IMG/VR virus record: IMGVR_UViG_3300030104_003979
Span: 1-43,303 of that record
Length of the DNA stretch: 43,303 nucleotides
Source of the DNA: a virus
Direction: 5' to 3' (one strand)
Part shown: in pieces, positions 33,998 to 41,342 of the stretch
How positions within the stretch are numbered: the first letter of the stretch is position 1
Layout of the letters: every line of letters starts with the position of its first letter
Program-made: the position numbers and the translations under genes
Notes under the pieces: model-generated
The model's input: only the letters and a program-made list of their open reading frames with translations
Told to the model about the DNA's origin: nothing
The model's database searches: none

Positions 33998-34083
33998 TGG
34001 TTTAGTTAATTCCTCCGCAGTTTTTTCTAAACCATTGAGGTAGGTAGATTTAGTGAGGTACTATCGTAACATCTGCCTACCTT
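33998..34083 (+). promoter_or_regulatory. Tandem leader hairpins (second copy of the arrangement)
   Basis: The first hairpin pairs TGGTTTAG 33998-34005 with CTAAACCA 34027-34034 (8 bp perfect, 21-nt loop). The second pairs GGTAGGTAGAT 34039-34049 with ATCTGCCTACC 34071-34081 (11 bp, one wobble). It has an apical TAGT 34051-34054 with ACTA 34060-34063. CCT at 34080-34082 can alternatively pair with AGG of the ribosome binding site at 34091-34093. The layout repeats that at 29452-29533. Confidence 0.6.
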
Positions 34084-34101
34084 TAACAACAGGAGAACAA
34101 T

Positions 34102-34347
34102 ATGGAAGACATAAAACAAAAAAGACCAAGATTTAATAGAAATCTTAAAATAATTAAATTAATGGATGTTCCGCCAATTAAATCAGGAACTAATCGTTAT
34201 AGAAACATGTTAGCAATTATGGAAAGTGCTACCGTTGGAGAAGCTATGGAAAAACTAAGAGCAATGAATCCTGCTCCAGGAGGAGGAATAGATATAAAAA
34301 TAGCTCTTAAATATAAAGCCATTAAAGTTGCAATATCAGATATCTAA
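34102..34347 (+). CDS. Small hypothetical protein, leader-hairpin controlled
   Basis: An 81-residue basic protein (KRPRFNRNLKIIKLMDVPPI, NMLAIMESATVGEAMEKLRA, GGGIDIKIALKYKAIKVAIS). RBS AGGAGAA sits directly after the tandem hairpins. It is the first gene of the stretch leading to the base-modification genes. No family recognised; a small nucleic-acid-binding protein is possible from charge. Confidence 0.6.
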   Translation: MEDIKQKRPRFNRNLKIIKLMDVPPIKSGTNRYRNMLAIMESATVGEAMEKLRAMNPAPGGGIDIKIALKYKAIKVAISDI

Positions 34348-34361
34348 ATTGGATATAGTGA

Positions 34362-34622
34362 ATGAAAATTAAATTTGAAGAAATTAAAAAACAACAAGTA
34401 GACGCTATACATAAAAGAGTAAAAGCTATTGGTATTAAAGGTTTAAGATTATTACACGACCATTATTTAAAAAACACAGAGGACATAAATGTTTGTACTC
34501 TTAATGATTGTTTATGGCTTATGTCAATTAAACATGAAATAAAAACAATAAAAGAAAAATATGGAACTGGTTGTCCTGAAAAAATAGCTGAGGCACAAAG
34601 GGACGCAAAAGGAAATAAATAA
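34362..34622 (+). CDS. Small hypothetical protein
   Basis: An 86-residue basic, helical protein with CTLNDCLWLMSIKHEIKTIK and a final CPEKIAEAQRDAKGNK. Three Cys are present but not in a zinc pattern. The only ribosome-binding-like sequence is a weak GGAT. Its stop overlaps the start of the base-hypermodification gene, so the two are translationally coupled. Confidence 0.6.
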   Translation: MKIKFEEIKKQQVDAIHKRVKAIGIKGLRLLHDHYLKNTEDINVCTLNDCLWLMSIKHEIKTIKEKYGTGCPEKIAEAQRDAKGNK

Positions 34623-35518
34623 TGGATTTACAACAATCAACACAAGTAACTAATTTTTATAATTGGATAAATGAAAGACATTCTATTTACGTTCAACGAA
34701 CAGAACACCCTCTTGATCCTCCTTGGACAAAGGACGTTATACTTCAGTCTTATAAGTTTACTAACGTGTTTAGAGAACTCGACAGAACAACTAAATGGAT
34801 GAGAAAAAATTGGACAAACCCTAACGAGAATAAATCTTATTCAGAGATAATATTTAATTGTTGTTTGTTTAGAATGATAGGCACGATTGAATTTGCTGAA
34901 GATCATGGTTGGGTTTCAAATCATGAATGGGATCCAGACTATACTATAAACGTTATAGAAGACAGACTCACAGAAAACAGAAGATGTTTTACAGGTGCAT
35001 ATATAATAACTAATCAAGGATTAAAAGCTAAGAAATCTCAAGTAGTGGTAAATCATTTTTTAAAACCAGTTTGGAAAGACCGTAACAAACTTGCAGAATG
35101 TACAGAAACAAATTCCCTGCAAGAGTTACATAAAAAATTTGCAGAATATAAAGGTTGGGGCGGAGGTGGTTTTATGGCTTACGAGGTTGTGACTGATTTA
35201 AATCACACCCCAGTTTTAGAAAAAGCAACAGATAGATACACTTGGGCAAACGCAGGTCCTGGAGCGATTCGTGGACTTAACAGGTTGCTAGGAAGAAAGT
35301 TAAATAAAAGCATTTCTCAAAAACAAGCAAATAAAGAAATGCACTATCTCATGAATCAAAAAAATACTTATTGTTTAAAACATGTTCCATTGTCAGAAAT
35401 AGACATGAGAGCAATAGAACATAGTTTATGTGAATGGGATAAATACGAAAGAGTACGGTTAAATCAAGGCAGACCTAGAAGTAAGTTTAATGCCATCAAT
35501 GCTAAACCATTACTCTAG
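34622..35518 (+). CDS. DNA base hypermodification protein (5-hmdU kinase-helical / aGPT-Pplase-like)
   Basis: A 298-residue protein. The N-terminal block FYNWINERHSIYVQR ... PWTKDVILQSYKFTNVFREL (residues 12-53) matches the family defined for phage thymine hypermodification (5-hmdU DNA kinase helical domain and alpha-glutamyl/putrescinyl-thymine pyrophosphorylase relatives). A C-terminal block has GGGGFMAYEVVTDLNHTPVL and WANAGPGAIRGLNRLLGR. In known phages this class acts on 5-hydroxymethyluracil in DNA and leads to bulky adducts that resist host nucleases. No P-loop kinase domain is fused. Next to it lie a glycosyltransferase and a thymidylate-synthase homologue, which supports the assignment. 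The exact reaction is uncertain. Confidence 0.75.
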   Translation: MDLQQSTQVTNFYNWINERHSIYVQRTEHPLDPPWTKDVILQSYKFTNVFRELDRTTKWMRKNWTNPNENKSYSEIIFNCCLFRMIGTIEFAEDHGWVSNHEWDPDYTINVIEDRLTENRRCFTGAYIITNQGLKAKKSQVVVNHFLKPVWKDRNKLAECTETNSLQELHKKFAEYKGWGGGGFMAYEVVTDLNHTPVLEKATDRYTWANAGPGAIRGLNRLLGRKLNKSISQKQANKEMHYLMNQKNTYCLKHVPLSEIDMRAIEHSLCEWDKYERVRLNQGRPRSKFNAINAKPLL

Positions 35519-35563
35519 AAATAAGATGATTAATAAAGAATAGTAATTGACTTAAACTTTTCG

Positions 35564-35569
35564 TATAAT
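35564..35569 (+). promoter_or_regulatory. Candidate -10 element before glycosyltransferase gene
   Basis: TATAAT at 35564-35569 lies 33 bases before the start codon. TTGACT at 35547-35552 is upstream, but the spacing is only 11 bp, too short for a normal sigma70 pair. A weak or activator-dependent promoter is possible. Confidence 0.4.
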
Positions 35570-35601
35570 TAAACATTAATTAAAAACAAAAGGAGCGTAG
35601 A

Positions 35602-36873
35602 ATGAAGTTCCTCATGACTTTATTTCAGATACAAGATTACGGAGGTATTATAAACCATGCAGAGCATCTTGCTTGTGGGCTAAAAGAACTTGGTCATACA
35701 GTGGATTTTCGTATGCTTGTGCCTAAAGACAAAATAGTTTCAAGACGTGTGGCACAACCAAAAGATATATATGAATATCGTACACTAGGCACAGGATATA
35801 AATTTCACCAAGCTCGAGGTTGGTTTAATCTTCCAAAAACACCTTACCTAAATTCTTATCATAGAAAACTTTTTAAAGAAAAATGCAGTGAGTATGATGC
35901 AATTTTATGGCACATACCAGTGCCAACAATGAGCAAAGAAAATAAAGGTGTAGACCAATGGTTAGATTTATACGATCACGGTACAAAAAACATAGCAATT
36001 ATACACGACGGTAACATGCCTGAGCTTTACCCTCACATGTTAAAAGTTATAAAGCATTTTGATTCTTGTGTTTGTGTTCATGAGTCTGCTTTTAATTCTT
36101 CAGAGGTTTTACCTCTACCAAGAAAATTAATTGTAAACCCATTTAAAACTCAAGACTACCCTGAATCTTTACCTTTTCATAAACGCAATGGATTGACAGC
36201 AGTGCAAGTCTTTAAAGGTTGGAAAAGAATGGATAGTTTAATAAGAGCTATTCCATATATACTTCCTGACCAACGCAAAATTATAGGTGGTGAAGGAATA
36301 GAATACAGATACATGACCAGCAAAGATAAATGCAAAGATAAATACTTTTATGAAAACGGTTCAAGGATATGGAATGTTGCTTTGCAATACGGAATGGAAC
36401 ATATTGGTACAGTTCCTAATGAAAAAGTTTTAGAAACATTAAAAGAGGTAAAGCTACAAGTAGATCCCAGTTATAGTAAAAAGTATAGTGAATTTGGAGC
36501 ACACTTTAATAGAACAACCATAGAGGCTATAATCTATGGGGCGGTTCCAGTTGCAACAGACTGGGGTATGAAAAACAGTAAAATTTTCACAGCAGGACAA
36601 AACTACATTGAAGTTCCAGCAGGATGTAGTAGTAAAACATTTGCAGAAATTGTTAATGATGGTTTAACAAATCCAACTTTATGGCAAAAAATTGTAGACA
36701 ACAATTATGATTTAGTCCAAATGTTTGACCAAAAAACAGTTGCTAGTGAGTATGTTTCATTGGTTGAAGGAAAAAGTAATACAATAATAGGAAAACCAAG
36801 CGAAAAAACCATTGCAAAATGCAATAAAAACTTAGATTTCTTCTCTGTGGGGCATGTCGACTATGCCATGTAA
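35602..36873 (+). CDS. GT-B fold glycosyltransferase (GT4-like)
   Basis: A 423-residue glycosyltransferase with two Rossmann-like domains. The N-terminus reads MKFLMTLFQIQDYGGIINHA (Gly-Gly loop at 14-15) followed by AEHLACGLKELGHTVDF. A hinge region has QVFKGWKRMDSLIRAIPYIL. The C-terminal nucleotide-sugar part near 296-321 has SEFGAHFNRTTIEAIIYGAV, with the Glu expected in GT4-like EX7E motifs. RBS AAAGGAG is at 35589-35595. Its place between a base-hypermodification gene and a thymidylate-synthase homologue suggests that it adds a sugar to a hydroxymethylated base in DNA. It could instead alter a host surface glycan. Confidence 0.78.
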   Translation: MKFLMTLFQIQDYGGIINHAEHLACGLKELGHTVDFRMLVPKDKIVSRRVAQPKDIYEYRTLGTGYKFHQARGWFNLPKTPYLNSYHRKLFKEKCSEYDAILWHIPVPTMSKENKGVDQWLDLYDHGTKNIAIIHDGNMPELYPHMLKVIKHFDSCVCVHESAFNSSEVLPLPRKLIVNPFKTQDYPESLPFHKRNGLTAVQVFKGWKRMDSLIRAIPYILPDQRKIIGGEGIEYRYMTSKDKCKDKYFYENGSRIWNVALQYGMEHIGTVPNEKVLETLKEVKLQVDPSYSKKYSEFGAHFNRTTIEAIIYGAVPVATDWGMKNSKIFTAGQNYIEVPAGCSSKTFAEIVNDGLTNPTLWQKIVDNNYDLVQMFDQKTVASEYVSLVEGKSNTIIGKPSEKTIAKCNKNLDFFSVGHVDYAM

Positions 36874-36887
36874 GTCACAAAATGCTA

Positions 36888-36911
36888 GGGTGCTATGGTA
36901 TACCAACACCC
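36888..36911 (+). promoter_or_regulatory. Hairpin before the thymidylate-synthase homologue
   Basis: GGGTG 36888-36892 pairs with CACCC 36907-36911, with the palindrome TGGTATACCA (36896-36905) in the loop. It lies between the glycosyltransferase stop and the RBS at 36928-36933. The core GGTATACC recurs twice in the non-coding region at 41.1-41.3 kb. A regulatory or protein-binding role is possible. Confidence 0.4.
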
Positions 36912-36936
36912 AAAAAACAGGCAAAATGGGGGAAAT

Positions 36937-37917
36937 ATGCACTCGGTTTTTGTAAGAAATGTAAGCGAAGCTCTCTATAAAGGCGTAAATGGTCTATATA
37001 GCTATGGTAGAGAAGTAAAAACTAGAAATGGTTTAGCTTTAGAATTTAAAGCTCCTGTTATTACAGAATACAGTCACCCATCAGAAAAAGTTTTATTTTA
37101 CCCAGAAAGAGACGCTAACCCTTTTTTCCATTTGATGGAAGCTTTCTGGATGTTAGCAGGAAGAAATGATGTAGAGTGGATTAGTCAGTTTAACGGTAGG
37201 ATAAATAACTATAGCGATGACGGTAAAACTTTTCACGGTGCTTATGGTTACCGATGGAAAAACTGGTTTGGAAAAGACCAATTACAAGAATGCTTTTTAA
37301 GGTTGTCTACTTACGAAAACGACAGAAGAGTAGTTCTTACTATGTGGGATCCAAAAACTGATTTAGTTCTTTCTAATGATGGCAGAGACTACCCTTGCAA
37401 TACTCAAATATTTTTTTGGCGTAGAGACGAAAGGTTACACATGTCTATTATAAACCGTAGTAATGATATGATATGGGGAGCTTATGGAGCTAATGCAGTT
37501 CACATGGCAGTTTTACAAGAGTACATGGCAGGAATGCTAAGAATACAAGTTGGAAAAATGTATCAGTTTTCTAATAATCTTCATGCTTATGTAGAAGTAT
37601 TAGAAAAAATTAAAAATATAAAAGACGATTATGAAAATTATCTTACCATAGGCGATGATCATGGTCAGTATGATCCCGCACCTTTACTAACTCATCCCCA
37701 TTCTTTTGACAAAGAACTAAAGGAATGGTTTCAAGCAAGTGAAAATCGTACTGACTATGAAAATATTTTTTTAGGAGTAACAGCTACACCTATGAGACAC
37801 GCATGGGAATTATATAAATCAAAAAATTTAATTAAAGCAATACAGGTCGCAAAAACAATTAACGACAGAGCATGGCGAAAGGCATGTGTTGAATGGTTAC
37901 AAAGGAGGCAAAAGTGA
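36937..37917 (+). CDS. Thymidylate synthase homologue (possible dUMP hydroxymethylase)
   Basis: A 326-residue ThyA-superfamily enzyme. ATG 36937 is chosen because GGGGG lies upstream at the right distance; ATG 36895 overlaps a hairpin and adds a non-family N-terminus. Visible residues are the entry Glu in FFHLMEAFWMLAGRNDV, FHGAYGYRWKNW, the active-site Cys154 in DYPCNTQIFF, the phosphate-binding NRSND (173-177) and LHAY (His216, Tyr218). The dUMP-specificity region reads GAYGANAVH, unlike GLPFN in ordinary ThyA. This divergence and the neighbours suggest a base-modifying role, making hydroxymethyl-dUMP, rather than plain dTMP synthesis. Plain TMP synthesis remains possible. Confidence 0.82.
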   Translation: MHSVFVRNVSEALYKGVNGLYSYGREVKTRNGLALEFKAPVITEYSHPSEKVLFYPERDANPFFHLMEAFWMLAGRNDVEWISQFNGRINNYSDDGKTFHGAYGYRWKNWFGKDQLQECFLRLSTYENDRRVVLTMWDPKTDLVLSNDGRDYPCNTQIFFWRRDERLHMSIINRSNDMIWGAYGANAVHMAVLQEYMAGMLRIQVGKMYQFSNNLHAYVEVLEKIKNIKDDYENYLTIGDDHGQYDPAPLLTHPHSFDKELKEWFQASENRTDYENIFLGVTATPMRHAWELYKSKNLIKAIQVAKTINDRAWRKACVEWLQRRQK

Positions 37918-38204
37918 CTAAAGAAAAGTTTTTAGAAAATTTAAAAGTTATCGCTGAAAACGATACTGAAAGTTTATTAGACGCACAACGTTCTTATGGT
38001 GATAGTTGGAAAAAGCGTGGTGGAGTTGGGGCTTTTATGATGTTAGCTCGTAAGTGGGACAGAATAGAAAACCAAGTTCAAGAAACTAATTATGATATTT
38101 TATCAGCATGTAGGTCAGACACTAGCGATAGTGGTATAATAGATGATATAAGAGACTTGCGTAGGTATTTATTACTTGTAGAAGAAGAGGTAACAGAAAA
38201 GTGA
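37914..38204 (+). CDS. DUF1599-like (nucleotide modification associated) small protein
   Basis: A 96-residue helical protein. GTG 37914 overlaps the preceding stop (GTGA) and sits six bases after AGGAGG at 37903-37908, so it is preferred over ATG 37893. The block SYGDSWKKRGGVGAFMMLAR with KWDRIENQV, and later DDIRDLRRYLLLVEEEV, resembles DUF1599-type proteins predicted to be associated with nucleotide modification and distantly MazG-like. Coupling to the thymidylate-synthase homologue fits a role in the nucleotide pool. Family call is moderate. Confidence 0.6.
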   Translation: MTKEKFLENLKVIAENDTESLLDAQRSYGDSWKKRGGVGAFMMLARKWDRIENQVQETNYDILSACRSDTSDSGIIDDIRDLRRYLLLVEEEVTEK

Positions 38205-38422
38205 AAAACGCTGAAAAAAGAAAATATACTATTTGCTGTACAATAGAATATACAAATGTCCAAAAAATAGAAGCCGAAAATATTAGAGAAGCTATCGATA
38301 AAGCAGAAAATAATATAAAATTCGATAGAAACCCATTAACTCAAAATTTCAAAATTTGTGATAAACATGTTTACGATTTTACAAATTATGTCGACGGAAG
38401 GAAAGAATACTACGACGAGTAA
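38201..38422 (+). CDS. Small hypothetical protein
   Basis: A 73-residue protein, MKNAEKRKYTICCTIEYTNV with a helix ENIREAIDKAENNIKF and an aromatic, acidic end. It begins with GTG overlapping the preceding stop (GTGA). The beta-helix-beta look is like small phage domains of unknown role. No family recognised. Confidence 0.55.
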   Translation: MKNAEKRKYTICCTIEYTNVQKIEAENIREAIDKAENNIKFDRNPLTQNFKICDKHVYDFTNYVDGRKEYYDE

Positions 38423-38447
38423 ATCAGTTTAAGGAAAAACATCTTAC

Positions 38448-38618
38448 ATGGTATATAAACAACAAAATAAAATTAATTTAGATGATAAAACAAATGCTAT
38501 TTGTGAATGTGGAAAAGTGAAAAAAATTTTAACGTTTCGTAACTTAAAAAATAAATGGCCGATTTGTGAGTGTAAACAACCTATGAGAATTACTAGAAAT
38601 GCAGATACCCCTGTTTAA
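38448..38618 (+). CDS. Short zinc-ribbon protein
   Basis: A 56-residue protein with paired CxC motifs: AICECGKVKK (Cys19, Cys21) and WPICECKQPM (Cys40, Cys42), spaced as in a zinc ribbon. AAGGA lies at 38431-38435 upstream. It overlaps the start of the DNA polymerase gene by 20 nt, so the two are probably translationally coupled. A DNA-binding or polymerase-accessory role is inferred only from position. Confidence 0.6.
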   Translation: MVYKQQNKINLDDKTNAICECGKVKKILTFRNLKNKWPICECKQPMRITRNADTPV

Positions 38619-40494
38619 ACCACCTACAGAGTGGGTTATGCCAGACGGTTACCCAGATCTATCCACAGAAAAAGAAATATGTATTGATTTAGAAACTAAA
38701 GACCCTGACCTCTTAACTATGGGTAGCGGTTGGGCAAGAAAACATGGACACATTATAGGAGTTGCTGTTGCTTGTACTAAAGGTGAATGGTATTTTCCTG
38801 TTCGTCATGAAATAGGTTCTAACTTAGATGTAAAAATAACGATGAACTGGTTAAGAGATGTATGTAGTATAGATAGGAAATATATATTCCATAATGCTAC
38901 TTATGATGTAGGTTGGTTATTGACAGAAAATATTGAAATAAAAGGTCAGATTATAGATACAATGGTAGTAGCTCCATTATTAGACGAGAATCGTTTTAGC
39001 TATGCTCTTAATTCTTTGTGTAAAGATTATTTACAAGACCGTAAAAGCGAAAAAGAACTTTATGAGGCGGCTGAGGCATTTGGGATTAATGCAAAAAGTG
39101 AGATGTATAAACTTCCTGCTTCTTATGTGGGTTGCTATGCGGAACAAGATGCTCGTTTAACACTTAGACTTTGGCAACATTTCAAACCTTTGCTTACCAA
39201 AGAAGATATAAATGATATTTTTGAACTAGAATTAAAAGTGTTAAAAACAATTATACCCATGAGACAAAAGGGCGTAAGAATAGATATAAATAAAGCAGAA
39301 AAAATAAAAGAAGAGCTCCTAACAAAAGAGAAAAAGTTAATTAAAAATGTTAAACAAAAAACGGGAGTTAATGTTGAAATTTGGTCAGCTGAAAGCGTAG
39401 CTCAAGTTTTTGATAAATTAAACTTGACTTATAGTAAAACAGAAAAGACCCAAGCCCCAAGTTTCACCAAAGGATTTTTAACTAATCACCCTCACGAAGT
39501 ACCCCAAATGATTGTTCAGGCAAGAGAATACCAAAAAGCTCGGTCTGCTTTTATAGACACAATTTTAAAACATCAGGTAAATGGTCGCATACATGCTGAG
39601 TTACATCCTCTTCGTAGTGATGACGGTGGTACAGTAACAGGAAGATTTAGTTACAGTAACCCAAACTTGCAACAGATTCCAGCTCGGCATGGTGAAATAG
39701 GTCCAATGATTCGTAGCTTGTTTTTACCAGAAGAAGACACTCTATGGGGTGCATTTGACTACAATAGCCAAGAACCACGCATAGTGGTGCATTATTCACA
39801 ATTGATGGGGTTTCAAGGGGCAGAAGATTTTGCTCAACAATACAACGAAAACCCATACACCGATTTTCATCAGATGGCGGCAGACATTGTGAACGTGCCG
39901 AGAAAACAAGCTAAAGATATAAACTTAGGATTATTCTATGGCATGGGGACTAAAAAACTCGCGGCTTCTCTAGGTCTTGACTTTGAAGAAGCACAAGAAT
40001 TGTTTTCTATCTACCATGAAAAAGTGCCTTTTGTGCGACAACTTCATGAGTATTGTTCTAACCGTGCAACCAGTAAAGGAGTTATCCGCACCTTGTTAGG
40101 AAGAAGATGTAGGTTTGATAAATGGGAGCCAAACAAGTATGGAGTATGGAAACCCATGACATACAAAGAAGCATACAACGAACATGGTCCTGCAATCAAA
40201 AGAGCTTTTACTTACAAAGCTTTAAATAAATTGATACAAGGGTCTGCCGCAGATCAAACAAAAATGGCGATGGTAGCTCTTGCCGAAGAAGGAATATTAC
40301 CCATGATACAAGTTCACGATGAATTAGACATTTCCGTAGAAAATGAAACTCAAACAAAAAGAATAAAAGAAATTATGGAAACTTGCGTAGATTTAAAAGT
40401 TCCGAGTGTTGTAGACGCTGAGGTAGGTTTAAATTGGGGAGAGGCTAAACAATCATTTGACAACTGTAAAGAATTATGGAAAACGAAAAGTTAG
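38599..40494 (+). CDS. polA: Family A DNA polymerase with 3'-5' exonuclease
   Basis: A 631-residue DNA polymerase I-type enzyme without the 5' nuclease domain. Exonuclease motifs are DLETK (Asp30, Glu32), NATYDVGW (Asp103) and YAEQDARLT (Asp184). Polymerase motif A is FDYNSQEPR (Asp387), the O helix is RKQAKDINLGLFYG (Arg435, Lys439, Tyr447), and motif C is VHDE (His573-Glu575). The residue equal to E. coli Phe762 is Leu443, the variant reported as common in marine virioplankton. All catalytic residues are present. It overlaps genes on both sides. It is likely the replicative polymerase and may use modified dNTPs. Confidence 0.93.
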   Translation: MQIPLFKPPTEWVMPDGYPDLSTEKEICIDLETKDPDLLTMGSGWARKHGHIIGVAVACTKGEWYFPVRHEIGSNLDVKITMNWLRDVCSIDRKYIFHNATYDVGWLLTENIEIKGQIIDTMVVAPLLDENRFSYALNSLCKDYLQDRKSEKELYEAAEAFGINAKSEMYKLPASYVGCYAEQDARLTLRLWQHFKPLLTKEDINDIFELELKVLKTIIPMRQKGVRIDINKAEKIKEELLTKEKKLIKNVKQKTGVNVEIWSAESVAQVFDKLNLTYSKTEKTQAPSFTKGFLTNHPHEVPQMIVQAREYQKARSAFIDTILKHQVNGRIHAELHPLRSDDGGTVTGRFSYSNPNLQQIPARHGEIGPMIRSLFLPEEDTLWGAFDYNSQEPRIVVHYSQLMGFQGAEDFAQQYNENPYTDFHQMAADIVNVPRKQAKDINLGLFYGMGTKKLAASLGLDFEEAQELFSIYHEKVPFVRQLHEYCSNRATSKGVIRTLLGRRCRFDKWEPNKYGVWKPMTYKEAYNEHGPAIKRAFTYKALNKLIQGSAADQTKMAMVALAEEGILPMIQVHDELDISVENETQTKRIKEIMETCVDLKVPSVVDAEVGLNWGEAKQSFDNCKELWKTKS

Positions 40495-41045
40495 AATTAT
40501 TACAAAAAAGACTCAGGGGCGGTAATGTCTTACGTTATCATACTCGCCCTGAAATAATGGACGGTCAAAATGTCGCGGCTCACACTTGGAGAGCTGTTGT
40601 TATTCTGCATACTTTGTTTCCTTATGTGAGTATAAATGCTGTTTTATATATGCTTTACCACGATGTTGCAGAATTTGAAACAGGGGACATGCCCGCGACA
40701 ACAAAATGGAAGTACGATAAACTCTCTGAGTTAATGAACCAAGTAGAATCCGACTACGAAAAACAGCTAGGCATAGGGTCTTCTTGTATAGAAGTAACTG
40801 AAAAAGAAAAGAAATTATGTGATATATCTGACAAATTAGAACTTGTTTTACATTGTCACCATTTATTAAAACAAGGGAACACCCAAGCTGAAGACGTTTT
40901 TGTAAGAGGTTACATTTACCTGAGAACAAAATACAAAGATGATCCTAGTTTTAAAATAGTGATTCCAATTTTAGAAGAATTAGTTCGCACAAATCCTAGG
41001 TCAGAAACTTTACTCGCCAGTATAAATAAAATTTACTCTACTTGA
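40476..41045 (+). CDS. HD-domain nucleotide phosphohydrolase (YfbR-like)
   Basis: A 189-residue HD-domain protein. Key residues are Arg20 and His22 (VLRYHTRP), His36 (AAHTWRA), His62-Asp63 (MLYHDVAEFETGDMPA) with Glu66 and Asp71, and a later metal Asp near 116-119 (CDISDKLEL). The pattern RxHTRPE...VAxHT...HDxxExxTGD resembles the deoxynucleotide 5'-phosphatase YfbR and related dNTP hydrolases of phages. It probably removes unwanted deoxynucleotides to favour modified ones, or recycles host DNA. It overlaps the polA stop by 19 nt. Substrate cannot be read from the sequence. Confidence 0.82.
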   Translation: MENEKLELLQKRLRGGNVLRYHTRPEIMDGQNVAAHTWRAVVILHTLFPYVSINAVLYMLYHDVAEFETGDMPATTKWKYDKLSELMNQVESDYEKQLGIGSSCIEVTEKEKKLCDISDKLELVLHCHHLLKQGNTQAEDVFVRGYIYLRTKYKDDPSFKIVIPILEELVRTNPRSETLLASINKIYST

Positions 41046-41085
41046 CATAAAAAGAAAAGCTCACTATTTTTTTATATGTTATATT
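41042..41085 (+). promoter_or_regulatory. Sigma70-like promoter of the 41-kb leader
   Basis: TTGACA at 41042-41047 and TATTTT at 41065-41070 are 17 bp apart. A second, extended -10 (TGTTATATT 41077-41085) lies just downstream and resembles TGTTATAAT at 26077-26085. The TTGACA overlaps the stop codon of the HD gene. Transcription would start near 41075-41095, leaving a leader of about 270-290 nt. Confidence 0.6.
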
Positions 41086-41099
41086 ATTTATGTGTTAAT

Positions 41100-41342
41100 A
41101 AATTAATGTCGTTAGTTGGGACAGGTATACCTCGAAAGAGAATGCAGAATACTATTAACAATGGCTCTAGTGTATATCAGTAACCATTGGGCATTAATAA
41201 ATTATGTAGAGTGATTAACGACTTGACGACTAACTGCGAAAGCTCAACATAATAGGGTAGATAGGGACGCAATGGTGTAGGTATACCGACTGCGATTAAT
41301 GATATGCAAACAGAAGCAGACCAAGCATACACCTATCTACCT
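41100..41342 (+). ncRNA. Structured non-coding region (candidate ncRNA or long regulatory leader)
   Basis: The 317-nt gap 41046-41362 holds no convincing gene. Long-range pairing is possible between GTCGTTA 41108-41114 and TAACGAC 41216-41222. A hairpin pairs ATTAACAATGG 41154-41164 with CCATTG 41184-41189 and TTAAT 41194-41198. CTC-GAAA-GAG at 41131-41140 is a GNRA-capped stem. A large stem pairs GGTAGATAGG 41256-41265 with CCTATCTACC 41332-41341. Inside it, CGCA 41268-41271 pairs with TGCG 41291-41294, and TATGC 41303-41307 with GCATA 41325-41329. CCTCT 41340-41344 can instead pair with AGAGG of the SD (41352-41356). This looks like a switch; the class is unknown to me. Confidence 0.5.

Noticed and set aside
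36895-36936. Upstream ATG 36895 as start of the thymidylate-synthase homologue
   Set aside because: It falls inside the GGGTG/CACCC hairpin without an SD, while ATG 36937 follows GGGGG at proper distance and begins the family-like sequence.
38599-41045. 2-aminoadenine (Z) genome, suggested by PolA beside an HD phosphohydrolase
   Set aside because: The layout resembles DpoZ-DatZ, but no PurZ (adenylosuccinate-synthetase-like) gene is present in the window and the other modification genes point to thymidine. It would need a PurZ outside the window.
41106-41183. 25-codon frame beginning ATG in the structured region
   Set aside because: No Shine-Dalgarno, and it lies across paired segments of the predicted structure; more likely chance.
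41100-41342. Group I intron or tRNA-like RNA
   Set aside because: GNRA-capped stems made me look, but I could not find the P7/P3 core of a group I intron, an interrupted gene, or a T-arm GTTCGA and cloverleaf of a tRNA.
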